A DNA stretch of 64,000 nt from positions 4,030,001 to 4,094,000 of the forward strand of contig OY763044.2 in NCBI GenBank assembly GCA_963666825.2, written 5' to 3'. The DNA comes from Saccharicrinis sp963666825 (lineage in GTDB: Bacteria; Bacteroidota; Bacteroidia; Bacteroidales; Marinilabiliaceae). Within the stretch, counting starts at the first letter, position 1, and every line of letters starts with the position of its first letter. Both the position numbers and the translations under genes were made by a program. Below the pieces are notes generated by a model. It did no database searches. It was not told where the DNA came from and worked only from the letters and a program-made list of their open reading frames with translations. This document shows, one piece after another, positions 45,119 to 54,573 of the stretch.

Positions 45119-47623
45119 ATGAATATAAAATTTAAATTATTTGCATTTTTCATTATTACAATACTTTATGCAAATAATATCCATGCCTCTGATTCCAAAG
45201 GCATAATAATAAATCACTCAGCTCATAAATTAATTGCGCCTGAAGGCGAAAGTTATCAATGGTATTATGATGGGGAATTCATTCAGGGAGCTGAATCAGG
45301 AACATTAACTCCAAACGCATCAGGATTATATGAAGTTACTGTTACAGATGAACAAAATAATGTAACGACAACATCTATTGCAGTTGAAGTAGTTGCTGAG
45401 ACCATTATAAGAATTTTTATTATTGGAGATTCTACTGTTGCAAATTATAACGCTAGTCAATATCCTTTTACAGGATGGGGACAAGTATTACAATATTATT
45501 TCGACGACACAAAAATAAATACATATAACAGAGCTAAAGGAGGCAGAAGCTCCAGAAGTTATATTGAAGAAGGAAGTTGGGATAACGTTCTTACTGAACT
45601 TGTAGCAGGAGATTATGTTTTTATTCAGTTTGGGCATAATGATCGCGATTATAGTAATGAGTCCAGATATACTTCTCCAACTGACTATAAAACTTATTTA
45701 ACTCAGTACGTTACTGAAAGTAGAGCAATTGGCGCTATACCCGTACTGGTTAGTCCGATGAATATGAATTCAACAACAAATGTATTTACTGAATACAGGG
45801 CTGCAATGTTAGAGGTGGCAAATAATAACAACGTACCTTTTATAGATTTGAATCTTAAGTCATTAGCTTTTTACAATGAGGTTGGTACTGATTATGCTTC
45901 GTATTTTATTCATATGGGGCTTGAACCCGGGGAATACGATAATTATCCTAATGGTTATTCTGATTACTGGACTCATTATCAAGAAATGGGAGCCCTTACA
46001 ATGGCACGAATGATAACTGAAGAAATACAAGATCAGCAAACAAATGTTGAACTGGAGCCATTAGCTTCAGCACTAAAGCCTTTGTATAATGTATCTGTTT
46101 CACTTAATAAACCAGATGCAGGAATAGCAACTGTTAGCGGTGATTTTCCAGAGGGGGCCACAGTTACCTTGAAAGCCAGACTTGATGGTGATAATGTACT
46201 ATATTCCTGGGTTGATGATATCAATGGCATTACGATGGATGGTAATTTAACCACTTTTACAATGCAACCTCAGGATTACGTTTTTACAGGGATTGTAACC
46301 GACTGTAATGGAACTATTGATGGAACTGCAGCCATTGACGAATGCGGTGTATGTACAGGTGGTGAAACTGGATTAAATGCTTGCACACAACAAATTCCTT
46401 GTATTGATTTTTGTGAAACTAATGCAAATACTCAGCTATTACTAGATGATGAAAACTTGTACAATTTGGTTATAAATACTGAAGGTGTACCTAACGCTTA
46501 TGTCAGTCAACTGTTTTCTGTGACTGCAACTGACTCATATTTATTTGCTCTAACATATACAAATCCGACTGCAGGTAAATCATTAAACATTTATGTGGAT
46601 GATGTATTAAAATTATCTGATGTACAGTTAGCTACAACTGGAGTTTGGGATATAATAGAAATTATTTTAGATATTGATGCCGGAGAACACACTATCAAAA
46701 TCCAGACTAATTCCATTTCTGGAGGAGCAATGTTTAATGACCTGGCTCTTTATTCTAATAATATTTCAGCAAGTACTTGCACCGAAGGAACTACTACACA
46801 AGAAACCGCTTTCTCACAATTGGATAACATTATTGTAATGGAAGCAGAAAACTATACTGATTTAAAAACAGGAACCAATGGTACCAACTGGAGAAAAGCT
46901 AAAATGGACGGGAGTTCATCCGGAGAGGTGGTAATAGCGCCAGCCGGAACTTCATATAGTACTGCAAGCACCGCGCAATCAACTGCACCGGTATTGAAAT
47001 ACAACGTGAATTTTCCATATACGGGAAGTTATTCTATATGGGCTCGCGTATATGCATTTAATGCCAGTAACGACTCATATCACCTTGGACTTGACGGTAG
47101 TGTTAAAATTGAAAAGATAGATATGTATAGCAACTCCACAGCTGATATATACGAAGAATTTACTTGGTTACACGTTACCTCTAAAACCTTAAATGTAACT
47201 TCTACCGGCTATCAAAGTCTCGAAGTATATTTAAGAGAACCTAATTTAATTATTGATAAAATTATCTTATCGCTTGACGATACCTATTCTCCTTCAGATT
47301 TAGGTCCTGATGAAACTAGAGACCAGACCACCGCATTATTTGACATTTCAGTTTCAAATCAGGAATTCAACGTTTATCCAAATCCTGCAGATACAGAAGT
47401 AAATATTTCATATACAAATCTTGAAGAAGGTCAGGTTAACTTGAGTGTATTTAATACTTCTGGTCAAAAAATAATTGAATTAATAAATGATTACCAACAG
47501 GCAGGATGCCAAAATATCACATGGAACTTAAACAGTTATTCAAATCTAAATAGCGGTTTATATTTAATCAGACTTCAAAAGCAAAATATAACTCAGATGA
47601 AAAAAATAATTATTAATAAATAA
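45119..47623 (+). CDS. CE12 (rhamnogalacturonan acetylesterase-like) multidomain T9SS protein
   Basis: Secreted deacetylase candidate for pectin backbone. The start at 45119 gives a signal peptide ('FKLFAFFIITILYANNIHAS'). Domains: Ig-like segment (about 30-95); SGNH/CE12 catalytic domain (about 97-310) with Ser105 in 'GDSTV', Gly in 'AKGGRSSRSY', Asn in 'FGHND', and Asp282/His286 in 'SDYWTHYQEMGA'; an InlB-like repeat (about 325-395); a Cys-rich linker 'DCNGTIDGTAAIDECGVCTG'; two carbohydrate-binding-like sandwiches (about 435-545 and 570-720); and a T9SS sorting domain ('FNVYPNPADTEVNISYTN' to the end). At 834 residues it is far longer than a bare CE12. It is 12 bases before its paralogue, forming a two-gene operon. 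Confidence 0.88.
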   Translation: MNIKFKLFAFFIITILYANNIHASDSKGIIINHSAHKLIAPEGESYQWYYDGEFIQGAESGTLTPNASGLYEVTVTDEQNNVTTTSIAVEVVAETIIRIFIIGDSTVANYNASQYPFTGWGQVLQYYFDDTKINTYNRAKGGRSSRSYIEEGSWDNVLTELVAGDYVFIQFGHNDRDYSNESRYTSPTDYKTYLTQYVTESRAIGAIPVLVSPMNMNSTTNVFTEYRAAMLEVANNNNVPFIDLNLKSLAFYNEVGTDYASYFIHMGLEPGEYDNYPNGYSDYWTHYQEMGALTMARMITEEIQDQQTNVELEPLASALKPLYNVSVSLNKPDAGIATVSGDFPEGATVTLKARLDGDNVLYSWVDDINGITMDGNLTTFTMQPQDYVFTGIVTDCNGTIDGTAAIDECGVCTGGETGLNACTQQIPCIDFCETNANTQLLLDDENLYNLVINTEGVPNAYVSQLFSVTATDSYLFALTYTNPTAGKSLNIYVDDVLKLSDVQLATTGVWDIIEIILDIDAGEHTIKIQTNSISGGAMFNDLALYSNNISASTCTEGTTTQETAFSQLDNIIVMEAENYTDLKTGTNGTNWRKAKMDGSSSGEVVIAPAGTSYSTASTAQSTAPVLKYNVNFPYTGSYSIWARVYAFNASNDSYHLGLDGSVKIEKIDMYSNSTADIYEEFTWLHVTSKTLNVTSTGYQSLEVYLREPNLIIDKIILSLDDTYSPSDLGPDETRDQTTALFDISVSNQEFNVYPNPADTEVNISYTNLEEGQVNLSVFNTSGQKIIELINDYQQAGCQNITWNLNSYSNLNSGLYLIRLQKQNITQMKKIIINK

Positions 47624-47635
47624 AATTGAAATTGT

Positions 47636-49390
47636 ATGAAAATTTTAAAAACATATAGCGAGAGATTAAGCATGCTTATAATTGTTTTGATGGGAATATC
47701 ATCATTTACAAATATAGATGCAAAGATTTTTACAATTGGAGATTCAACTGTACAAACTTATACATCGGGCTACTATCCGAGAACAGGTTGGGGGCAAGTA
47801 TTGCAATATTTTTTTGATGAGAATTATGTTGTTGTAGATAATAGAGCAGTAGGAGGAACCAGTTCAAAAAGTTTTTATGACGGTTATTGGAAATCAGATG
47901 GTTCTTGGAGCCAAATAGTAAATGAGTTGAGCGCTGGAGATTTTGTGTTTATACAATTCGGGATTAATGATTCAGCTAATGATGATCGATATACTGATCC
48001 ATTCACTACATTTCAAGATTATTTAACGCTTTACGTAAATGAAAGTAAGGCCAAAGGAGCTATTCCTGTTCTAGTTGCCACACTAAGAAAAAATAGTTGG
48101 ACTGACGAAACTACATTATATCCAGCATACCATAATTATCCTGTTGCTGCCCGTGAATTAGCCGCTACATTGGATGTACCTTTGATTGACTTAGATGAAG
48201 CTAGCACACCATTAATGTTACAATTTGGTAAAGATTATTGTACTTCTTATTTATATAATAATTATGATGCAGGTGAATACCCAAAATATCCAAGTGGGAA
48301 TAGTGATAATACACACTTTCAGGAATTAGGTGCAATTGAAATGGCTAAATTAGTGATTGATGAATTACTAATTGAAGATGATACATACACCGACCTTACA
48401 ACAATAACTCAGTACGTAAAGAGTTATCATCAGGTAACTGTATCACAAAATGATGCAGATGCTGGAATGGTAACCAAAACAGCTTCTTATCCAGCAGATT
48501 TAACAGTGACTTTAAAGGCAAAAATTAATGATGGATATGAATTTGTTGAATGGCAAGATGCTAGTGGCACAACAATTAGTACAGATCCAGTTTATACTTT
48601 CACGATGGGAAGTAGCGATCTTTCTTATTATGGTATATTTAATTATATAGGTTTTGGAAGTACTGAACTATGGATTGAAGCGGAATCTGGTGAAGCTGGG
48701 TCTTTATGGAATATTGTTGATGATGCCACAGCTTCAAATGGACAATATGTAACTATTCAATCAGGAAACAACAGTGGCACATCTGCACCTGGTACAACAG
48801 GTCAAATAACATATACTTTTAACGTTGAAGCTGGAAATTACTTGATGTACTGGCGCGTTCTTCTTCCATCACTAACTGATGATTCATTTTGGATGCAAAT
48901 TGATGGTGGAACATGGACTAAAATAACATGGGAGACAGCATATACTGATTGGACATGGAAAGAAGTAACTTCTGGTTCAGGTGACTGGACTGCAGGAGAA
49001 CATGTAATAACTATTGCATATCGTGAAGATGGCTCCTTACTGGATAAAATTCATTTAGGAAGTACACTGCCAACAGGTATGGGAGAAGCTGATAATTATA
49101 GTAATACTAGTACAGGAATTTCAGAATTTAATAACAAAGAAGGTTTTTCTCAAAAAATTTGGAAAGATAAGGAACAAATCATTCATATTAGTTACGATGT
49201 AAAAAAGGGGGCTGATTTTAATTACTCCATCTATAATTCAAATGGACAACTTGTATATCAAGATTCATTGGGATATTTAAATGAAGGTTCTCATACAAAT
49301 TCGCTTGGTTTAAAATTAAAGACTGGTATTTATATTCTTAAGACTAATGCTGATGAAAATTCTAAAACGAGTAAAGTTTTCATTAATTAA
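47636..49390 (+). CDS. CE12 (rhamnogalacturonan acetylesterase-like) T9SS protein
   Basis: Paralogue of the preceding gene, also predicted to remove acetyl groups from rhamnogalacturonan-type pectin. A signal peptide covers about residues 1-29. The catalytic domain starts almost at once: Ser37 in 'GDSTVQTY', Gly in 'AVGGTSSKSF', Asn in 'FGINDSAN', and Asp224/His227 in 'SDNTHFQELGA'. An InlB-like repeat follows (about 265-335, 'HQVTVSQNDADAGMVTK'), then one CBM6/35-like module (about 340-480, 'LWIEAESGEAGSLWN') and a T9SS-type C-terminal domain ('IYILKTNADENSKTSKVFIN' at the end). It lacks the Ig-like and Cys-rich segments of its neighbour. 584 residues. Confidence 0.88.
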   Translation: MKILKTYSERLSMLIIVLMGISSFTNIDAKIFTIGDSTVQTYTSGYYPRTGWGQVLQYFFDENYVVVDNRAVGGTSSKSFYDGYWKSDGSWSQIVNELSAGDFVFIQFGINDSANDDRYTDPFTTFQDYLTLYVNESKAKGAIPVLVATLRKNSWTDETTLYPAYHNYPVAARELAATLDVPLIDLDEASTPLMLQFGKDYCTSYLYNNYDAGEYPKYPSGNSDNTHFQELGAIEMAKLVIDELLIEDDTYTDLTTITQYVKSYHQVTVSQNDADAGMVTKTASYPADLTVTLKAKINDGYEFVEWQDASGTTISTDPVYTFTMGSSDLSYYGIFNYIGFGSTELWIEAESGEAGSLWNIVDDATASNGQYVTIQSGNNSGTSAPGTTGQITYTFNVEAGNYLMYWRVLLPSLTDDSFWMQIDGGTWTKITWETAYTDWTWKEVTSGSGDWTAGEHVITIAYREDGSLLDKIHLGSTLPTGMGEADNYSNTSTGISEFNNKEGFSQKIWKDKEQIIHISYDVKKGADFNYSIYNSNGQLVYQDSLGYLNEGSHTNSLGLKLKTGIYILKTNADENSKTSKVFIN

Positions 49391-49471
49391 AAGTCAATGA
49401 AATATTTTGATATATCTTTCATCAATAACTTATAACTGTTTTTCTTGATTTAAAGAATTTATAGTTTTAAC

Positions 49472-49502
49472 CTGATTCAAAATAAATGAATCAGTTTTTT
49501 TA
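49472..49502 (+). terminator. Intrinsic terminator of the CE12 operon
   Basis: An eight-base stem (CTGATTCA 49472-49479 with TGAATCAG 49487-49494) with a seven-base loop is followed by seven T residues. It lies 80 bases after the second CE12 gene. Confidence 0.85.
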
Positions 49503-49526
49503 TTTAAAATTCAGCAATTCTTTATC

Positions 49527-49620
49527 TATAAGTTACACCTGACATTTGTTTAAATTGATTTACTAAAAACAAAAAAAGTCATTTATATAATACTACAAAT
49601 TGTATTAAAATGAATGATAG
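49527..49620. repeat. Degenerate dispersed intergenic repeat, copy 5
   Basis: 'ATAAGTTACACCTGACATTT' is followed by 'TCATTTATATAATACTACAA' and 'TTGTATTAAAATGAATG', matching the copy at 22190-22330 in order. Lies between the CE12 operon and dsbD, which converge here. Non-coding. Confidence 0.5.
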
Positions 49621-49681
49621 GTAGGCTCCTAAAGATAGCATATAAACTCTTCTAATACTTTGTGAAAATTATATTTCATGT

Positions 49682-49718
49682 AGTTGGAGTTATCTGAGCT
49701 TGATAACTCCAACTTTTC
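49682..49718. terminator. Perfect 13-base hairpin between converging genes
   Basis: AGTTGGAGTTATC (49682-49694) pairs perfectly with GATAACTCCAACT (49702-49714) around a seven-base loop, followed by TTTTC on the plus strand. It lies 38 bases beyond the DsbD stop and after the CE12 operon, so it could stop transcription from either side. Confidence 0.75.
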
Positions 49719-49751
49719 TTCATCTTCAATACTATTGTAATTATTTATTTA

Positions 49752-51854
49752 CTAATTGGAGTATCTCTCCCTATAGCCATTTATACCATTCTCCAAATAC
49801 ATTTTATAACTATTTATATCATATTCTGCACCTTTGGGAACTTCAAGCAATTTACCATCTCCATCAATTAATACATAATATGGTTGGGAATTGGAATTAT
49901 AGTTTGTAGCCTGAAAATCACTCCATTTATTACCAATCGATTTTACTTTCTTACCAGAAAAATCAGAAACATACTGTTCTGCAGCAGGCAATTCGGTTTT
50001 ATCATCCACGTACAACTGTATTAAAACATAATCGTTTCGGATAATATCCAAGACGTTTGGATCAGACCAAACATCAGCTTCCATTTTCCTACAGTTAACA
50101 CAAGCATGACCAGTAAAGTCAATAATGACAGGTTTATTTAATTTTTTTGCAGCAGATAAACCTTCTTCATAATCAAAATAAGCATTAAGTCCATAAGGCG
50201 CATGAAACAAATCATCATACTTATGTTTCACAGTAGGTGTATTTGTAGCTACGACATTTCCTTGTGTTAATGCTGGTGTATATAAATCAAAATCCTGCGT
50301 TTGCAATGGAGGTAAAAATGCGGATATTGATTTTAAAGGAGCTCCCCATAAACCAGGTATCATGTAAATAGTGAATGAGATTACAATAATTGATAATCCC
50401 AGTCTGAATGATGAAATTTGCTTCACTTCAGGATCATGTGACAACCGTAATTTCCCCAACAAATACATCCCTAACAATCCAAAAATAGTTATCCAACATA
50501 CAAGATATACTTCTCTGTCGAACCAATTCCAGTGATAAGCAAGATCTACGTTTGATAAAAATTTCAGCGCCAAAGCCAACTCCAGAAATCCTAATACAAC
50601 TTTTACACTATTCAACCATCCCCCTGATTTTGGCATTGATTTCAACCAGGATGGAAACATTGAAAATAAAGTAAATGGCAAAGCCAGAGCGATTGAAAAT
50701 CCAAGCATTCCAATAGCTGGTCCCATTAAATGCCCCATTGTTGCTGCCTCAACCAATAAAGTTCCAATGATAGGTCCTGTACAAGAGAAGGAAACAATAC
50801 TTAAAGTGGCAGCCATAAAAAACAAACCTAGGAGTCCGCCTTTATCACTTTTTGCATCGGCTTTATTACCCCAACTTGAGGGTAAAACAATTTCAAATGC
50901 TCCAAAAAAAGAGAAGGCAAATACAACCAATAACAAAAAGAAAAAGAAATTGAATATCCCATTTGTTGCCAGAATATTTAAGGCATCAGCACCAAAAACA
51001 ATAGTAATTAATAATCCCAATACAACATATATTGCAACAATAAACAATCCGTAAGTTAAGGATTGCAACACTGCATTTGTTTTACGCTGTGCTTTAGTAA
51101 AATAACTCACTGTAAAGGGCAACATAGGAAAAATACAAGGCATAAAAAAAGCAGCAAAACCGCCAATCAAACCAGCTATAAAAATGGTCCACCCCGATTG
51201 ATGAGACATTCTTTTACTTTCCTTATCCTCTTTTAAGGATTCATGATTTGTACTTTTCTCATCAGAAGAAACAGTCGTTTCTTGTTTTTCTATGGCAGAA
51301 ACAAGAACCTCCTTATTTCTATTTTTTTGTACTTCAGATTCCTTATTTGCAATATTTGAGGCTGCAATTTCCTTCGTTTTGTTATTGACAGCAGCAATCT
51401 CAGTCTTTGCGGATACTTTAATCTCAAATTCTCTTTCATCAGGAGGAAGACATTGCTGATCATTGCAAAGCATGAATGACACAGACCCTTTTACAACAAA
51501 ATCAGGTTTTAACACCTTAATTTTCTGAACAAAGACAGCTTCATGCTCAAAGAAAGCAATATCCATGTCGAAGGTAGGATCATGTGCATTCATTAGCTTT
51601 GATCGTTCTTCAACTTTTCCAACTAATGAATATGCATCTGATGGTTCAAACGTAAATGAAGTAGGTATAGGGCCTCCTTCATCTATAAACTGGGAGTACA
51701 AATGCCACCCCTCTTCAATACTTGTTCTAAAAACTAATTCAGATTCACCTAAACCTGAGTTAATACTACTAAACGTCCATTTTACCGGGTTGTGTATTTG
51801 TCCGAATCCAAGCAACGAGGTTGTAAGCAACAACATCAGTAGTAACTTACGCAT
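49752..51854 (-). CDS. dsbD: Thiol:disulfide interchange protein, DsbD family
   Basis: Carries reducing power from the cytoplasm across the inner membrane to periplasmic thiol proteins. The start at 51854 gives a signal peptide ending 'LLGFGQ'. Domains: an N-terminal periplasmic immunoglobulin-like domain (about 20-140) with the Cys pair in 'LCNDQQCLPP'; a low-complexity Lys/Glu-rich linker (about 145-215); eight membrane helices (about 220-520) with the paired Cys in 'FFMPCIFPMLPF' and 'VSFSCTGPIIG'; and a C-terminal thioredoxin domain with 'ACVNCRK' near residue 595. All three Cys pairs are present. About 700 residues, normal. It lies 21 bases after the cysteine desulfidase gene and is AT-rich, unlike that gene. 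Confidence 0.93.
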   Translation of the reverse strand: MRKLLLMLLLTTSLLGFGQIHNPVKWTFSSINSGLGESELVFRTSIEEGWHLYSQFIDEGGPIPTSFTFEPSDAYSLVGKVEERSKLMNAHDPTFDMDIAFFEHEAVFVQKIKVLKPDFVVKGSVSFMLCNDQQCLPPDEREFEIKVSAKTEIAAVNNKTKEIAASNIANKESEVQKNRNKEVLVSAIEKQETTVSSDEKSTNHESLKEDKESKRMSHQSGWTIFIAGLIGGFAAFFMPCIFPMLPFTVSYFTKAQRKTNAVLQSLTYGLFIVAIYVVLGLLITIVFGADALNILATNGIFNFFFFLLLVVFAFSFFGAFEIVLPSSWGNKADAKSDKGGLLGLFFMAATLSIVSFSCTGPIIGTLLVEAATMGHLMGPAIGMLGFSIALALPFTLFSMFPSWLKSMPKSGGWLNSVKVVLGFLELALALKFLSNVDLAYHWNWFDREVYLVCWITIFGLLGMYLLGKLRLSHDPEVKQISSFRLGLSIIVISFTIYMIPGLWGAPLKSISAFLPPLQTQDFDLYTPALTQGNVVATNTPTVKHKYDDLFHAPYGLNAYFDYEEGLSAAKKLNKPVIIDFTGHACVNCRKMEADVWSDPNVLDIIRNDYVLIQLYVDDKTELPAAEQYVSDFSGKKVKSIGNKWSDFQATNYNSNSQPYYVLIDGDGKLLEVPKGAEYDINSYKMYLENGINGYRERYSN

Positions 51855-51875
51855 AATATTTATAGTGTACATAAA

Positions 51876-53186
51876 TTATTTATTAGTCATTATTTTTAAA
51901 ATCATTAGGTCCGTTTCATTCATTCCTTCCCGGCCTATTTTAGTCAGGTTACGAATGGTTTGATCTACGTCCTCGTCAGTAATTCCTTCAAGGGAGCTTA
52001 CTACTTTATTGTCCATGGCCATCAGCGCCGAAAGGGTCGCTGTGGATACCCCGTTGGATACTTTGAGTGCACAACTAGGTTTGGCTCCGTCACAAATCAT
52101 CCCGGTAATATTCCCTATCATATTTTTGATGGCATAAGCAATTTGTTCGCGACTACCACCCATCAGATAGGTGATACCGCAAGCCGAACCCGTGGTAGCC
52201 ACTATGGCACCGCACAATCCGGATAATCTTCCAAGGCTTTGTTTTATATAAATAGTCATCAAGTGACTCAATACTAAAGCACGGATATGCTCTTCTCGCG
52301 ATTTACCTTGTTCTTCGGCAAATACAGTGACAGGGAGGGTTGCTGCAATACCTTGATTGCCACTACCTGAATTGCTCATCACAGGAAACATGGCTCCACC
52401 CATACGTGCATCGCAGGCTGCAGCTGTCACCGACAACATGCGGGTAAAGACATTGTCTCCCAATTGCCCATTGGCTAAGGTCAGCGAAACGCCATGTCCG
52501 TATTTTCCTTTCATTGATTGAACGGCAGCAGCTTTATTCAATTCACCTGACTTTAGTATGAATTCAATATCTTCCACGGGTGTTTCCAGAGCAAAATCGC
52601 ACACAGTGTTGAAGCTTAATACAGCATCCAATTGAGAAAGCGTCTGAGCTACTGCATCGTCCAACCTGAGTAATTCCTTGCCGTCCAGCTCTTCATAGCT
52701 GAAGCGGGTATGCTCCCGACTTATAATCGTTCGGGCCATTCTATCATTTTTATTGACAATTGCTTCAATATAAAGTTTTTCGTCGATGTTCTCTTTTAGA
52801 CGAATACGGATACATTCTTTAGCAATCAATTCTTTCCCTTTCTCCAGACTTTCCGGTGTCAGGTCGCGGAGTACTTCAAGTCCGTATTCTGACTTTCCGA
52901 CTAACGCACCCATCGCAATAGCAATTGGTAACCCGACCATACCTGTACCGGGAATACCTACTCCCATGGCATTTTTCAGAATATTGGCGCTCAGGTAAAG
53001 CTCAATACTGTCGGGTTGTTCGCCTAGCAATTCGCAAGCACGGGCTACTGCCAACGCTACAGCAATGGGCTCTGTACAGCCGATTGCCGGTGTCACTTCT
53101 TTATGTAGAAGGTCTATAATTTTGTTTCTCTCTCCTTGTGCTAACATCTTGTTATTCGTGTTTTCCAGATAGTTATTTCCTTTCAA
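51876..53186 (-). CDS. cyuA: L-cysteine desulfidase (CyuA/YhaM, UPF0597 family)
   Basis: Iron-sulfur enzyme expected to break L-cysteine into pyruvate, ammonia and sulfide. Characteristic segments: 'EVTPAIGCTEPIAVALA' near residue 35, 'NAMGVGIPGTGMVGLPIA' near 70, 'SNSGSGNQGIAATLPV' near 270, 'GLCGAIVATTGSACGI' near 325 and 'MICDGAKPSCALKV' near 365; the Cys residues in these are the presumed cluster ligands. 436 residues, normal length. Cytoplasmic. The serine-dehydratase-like fold leaves a possible serine side activity. GC content is much higher than in the neighbouring PUL genes (for example about 55 % in 52141-52200). It precedes dsbD closely and follows the aminotransferase after 166 bases. 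Confidence 0.88.
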   Translation of the reverse strand: MKGNNYLENTNNKMLAQGERNKIIDLLHKEVTPAIGCTEPIAVALAVARACELLGEQPDSIELYLSANILKNAMGVGIPGTGMVGLPIAIAMGALVGKSEYGLEVLRDLTPESLEKGKELIAKECIRIRLKENIDEKLYIEAIVNKNDRMARTIISREHTRFSYEELDGKELLRLDDAVAQTLSQLDAVLSFNTVCDFALETPVEDIEFILKSGELNKAAAVQSMKGKYGHGVSLTLANGQLGDNVFTRMLSVTAAACDARMGGAMFPVMSNSGSGNQGIAATLPVTVFAEEQGKSREEHIRALVLSHLMTIYIKQSLGRLSGLCGAIVATTGSACGITYLMGGSREQIAYAIKNMIGNITGMICDGAKPSCALKVSNGVSTATLSALMAMDNKVVSSLEGITDEDVDQTIRNLTKIGREGMNETDLMILKIMTNK

Positions 53187-53352
53187 AAGGCCTGTATTTG
53201 TGCGCTTCCTTGTATCATCCTCAATACTGGAACAGTTATTATTTGCACAACCTGATCTTTTGTTGATAATTTGCGTGTTTGTACGTTGAATTAAGATTAT
53301 TATTATACAACTATATGTCTGTATATTAAAGCCATATACTCATATGGCCCGA

Positions 53353-54549
53353 TTAAATCATACTGATTAAAGCCTCAGAAACTTTTGTCAGATTGTTGTC
53401 ATTTAGCCCGGCAACACACATTCGGCCGTTCTCCACCATATAGATGGCTGAATTGCTACGCAAGGCCTTTATTTGTTGTTCGTCAAACTGCGTAAGGGTG
53501 AACATGCCTTTCTGATCCAACAAATAGTTGAAATCTTCGGCCCTTGCTCCCTTATGCAACAACTGATCATACAGTTTTCGACGCATGGTTTCGATACGGT
53601 TGCGCATGTCGTCCACTTCTGAACGCCACAACGCATTTAGTTCTGAATTGCTCAAGATAGCGTGAACTAAATGTGCACCGAAAGAAGGTGGACTGGAATA
53701 GTTGCTACGTACAGTGGCTCTTAACTGGCCCTGTATCACCCCGGCGGTCTCAGCACATTTGCACACTATGGACAATCCTCCCACGCGTTCTCCGTAGAGT
53801 GAAAATATTTTGGAAAACGAATTCCCTACTAAAAATAGAATGTTTTGATCGGCCATGGCACGAATGGCATAAGGGTCTTTATCCAATCCACGTCCGAAGC
53901 CCTGATACGCCATATCGAAAAACGGAATCAGTTCGCGCTCTTTTACTAACTCAATAATGCTGTCCCATTGTGCTTCGCTTAGATCAGCGCCGGAAGGGTT
54001 GTGGCAGCATGGGTGCAGCACAACAATACTTTTTCTATCAAGTTCTGAAAAACAGGTCGTTAACGCTTCAAAATCTACCGTACCAAGTGATTTACTAAAG
54101 TATGGATATGAAAAAACCTGAAATCCGGCGACTTTGAAAATCGAAACGTGATTTTCCCAGGTCGGATTACTAACCCACACCGTCGATTCAGGGAACCACT
54201 CGTTCAGAAAGTCGGCACCTACTCTTAAAGCTCCGCTACCGCCCAAGGTCTGTATTGTGGCTACCCGACCTTGTTGAAGCACGGAGGCTGATTCTCCAAA
54301 AATCAGTTTTTGCACTTCACGGCAATAACCCGCCATTCCATCCATCGGCAAATAAAGTGAAGGGCCACTTACTTTTTCAAAATACAATTGACGTACCCTG
54401 CGTACTGACTCCAACTCTTGCACTAAGCCGTGCTCGTTGTAGTAAAGCCCTATACTCAAATTTACTTTTTCTTCCCGACCATCTACTTTGTATGCATCCA
54501 TCAAAGACAAAATCGGGTCACCTGCATAGGCTTCAATATGTTGAAACAT
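53353..54549 (-). CDS. Aromatic/aspartate-type aminotransferase (TyrB-like)
   Basis: PLP-dependent class I aminotransferase of the AspC/TyrB group. 'MFQHIEAYAGDPILSLMDAY' and 'KVNLSIGLYYNEHG' are the typical N-terminus. 'TLGGSGALRVGADFL' binds the cofactor phosphate region, 'HPCCHNPSGADLS' holds the conserved Asn near residue 185, and 'NSFSKIFSLYGERVGG' holds the Schiff-base Lys247 and the following Arg. The substrate Arg near the C-terminus is expected around 'ENGRMCVAGL'. 398 residues, full length. It lies 24 bases after the hydroxyacid dehydrogenase gene, so the two are co-transcribed; they would convert an amino acid to its keto acid and then to the hydroxy acid. GC-rich relative to the window. 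Confidence 0.9.
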   Translation of the reverse strand: MFQHIEAYAGDPILSLMDAYKVDGREEKVNLSIGLYYNEHGLVQELESVRRVRQLYFEKVSGPSLYLPMDGMAGYCREVQKLIFGESASVLQQGRVATIQTLGGSGALRVGADFLNEWFPESTVWVSNPTWENHVSIFKVAGFQVFSYPYFSKSLGTVDFEALTTCFSELDRKSIVVLHPCCHNPSGADLSEAQWDSIIELVKERELIPFFDMAYQGFGRGLDKDPYAIRAMADQNILFLVGNSFSKIFSLYGERVGGLSIVCKCAETAGVIQGQLRATVRSNYSSPPSFGAHLVHAILSNSELNALWRSEVDDMRNRIETMRRKLYDQLLHKGARAEDFNYLLDQKGMFTLTQFDEQQIKALRSNSAIYMVENGRMCVAGLNDNNLTKVSEALISMI

Positions 54550-54573
54550 TTTGTTGTGTTTGTAAAATTAAAA

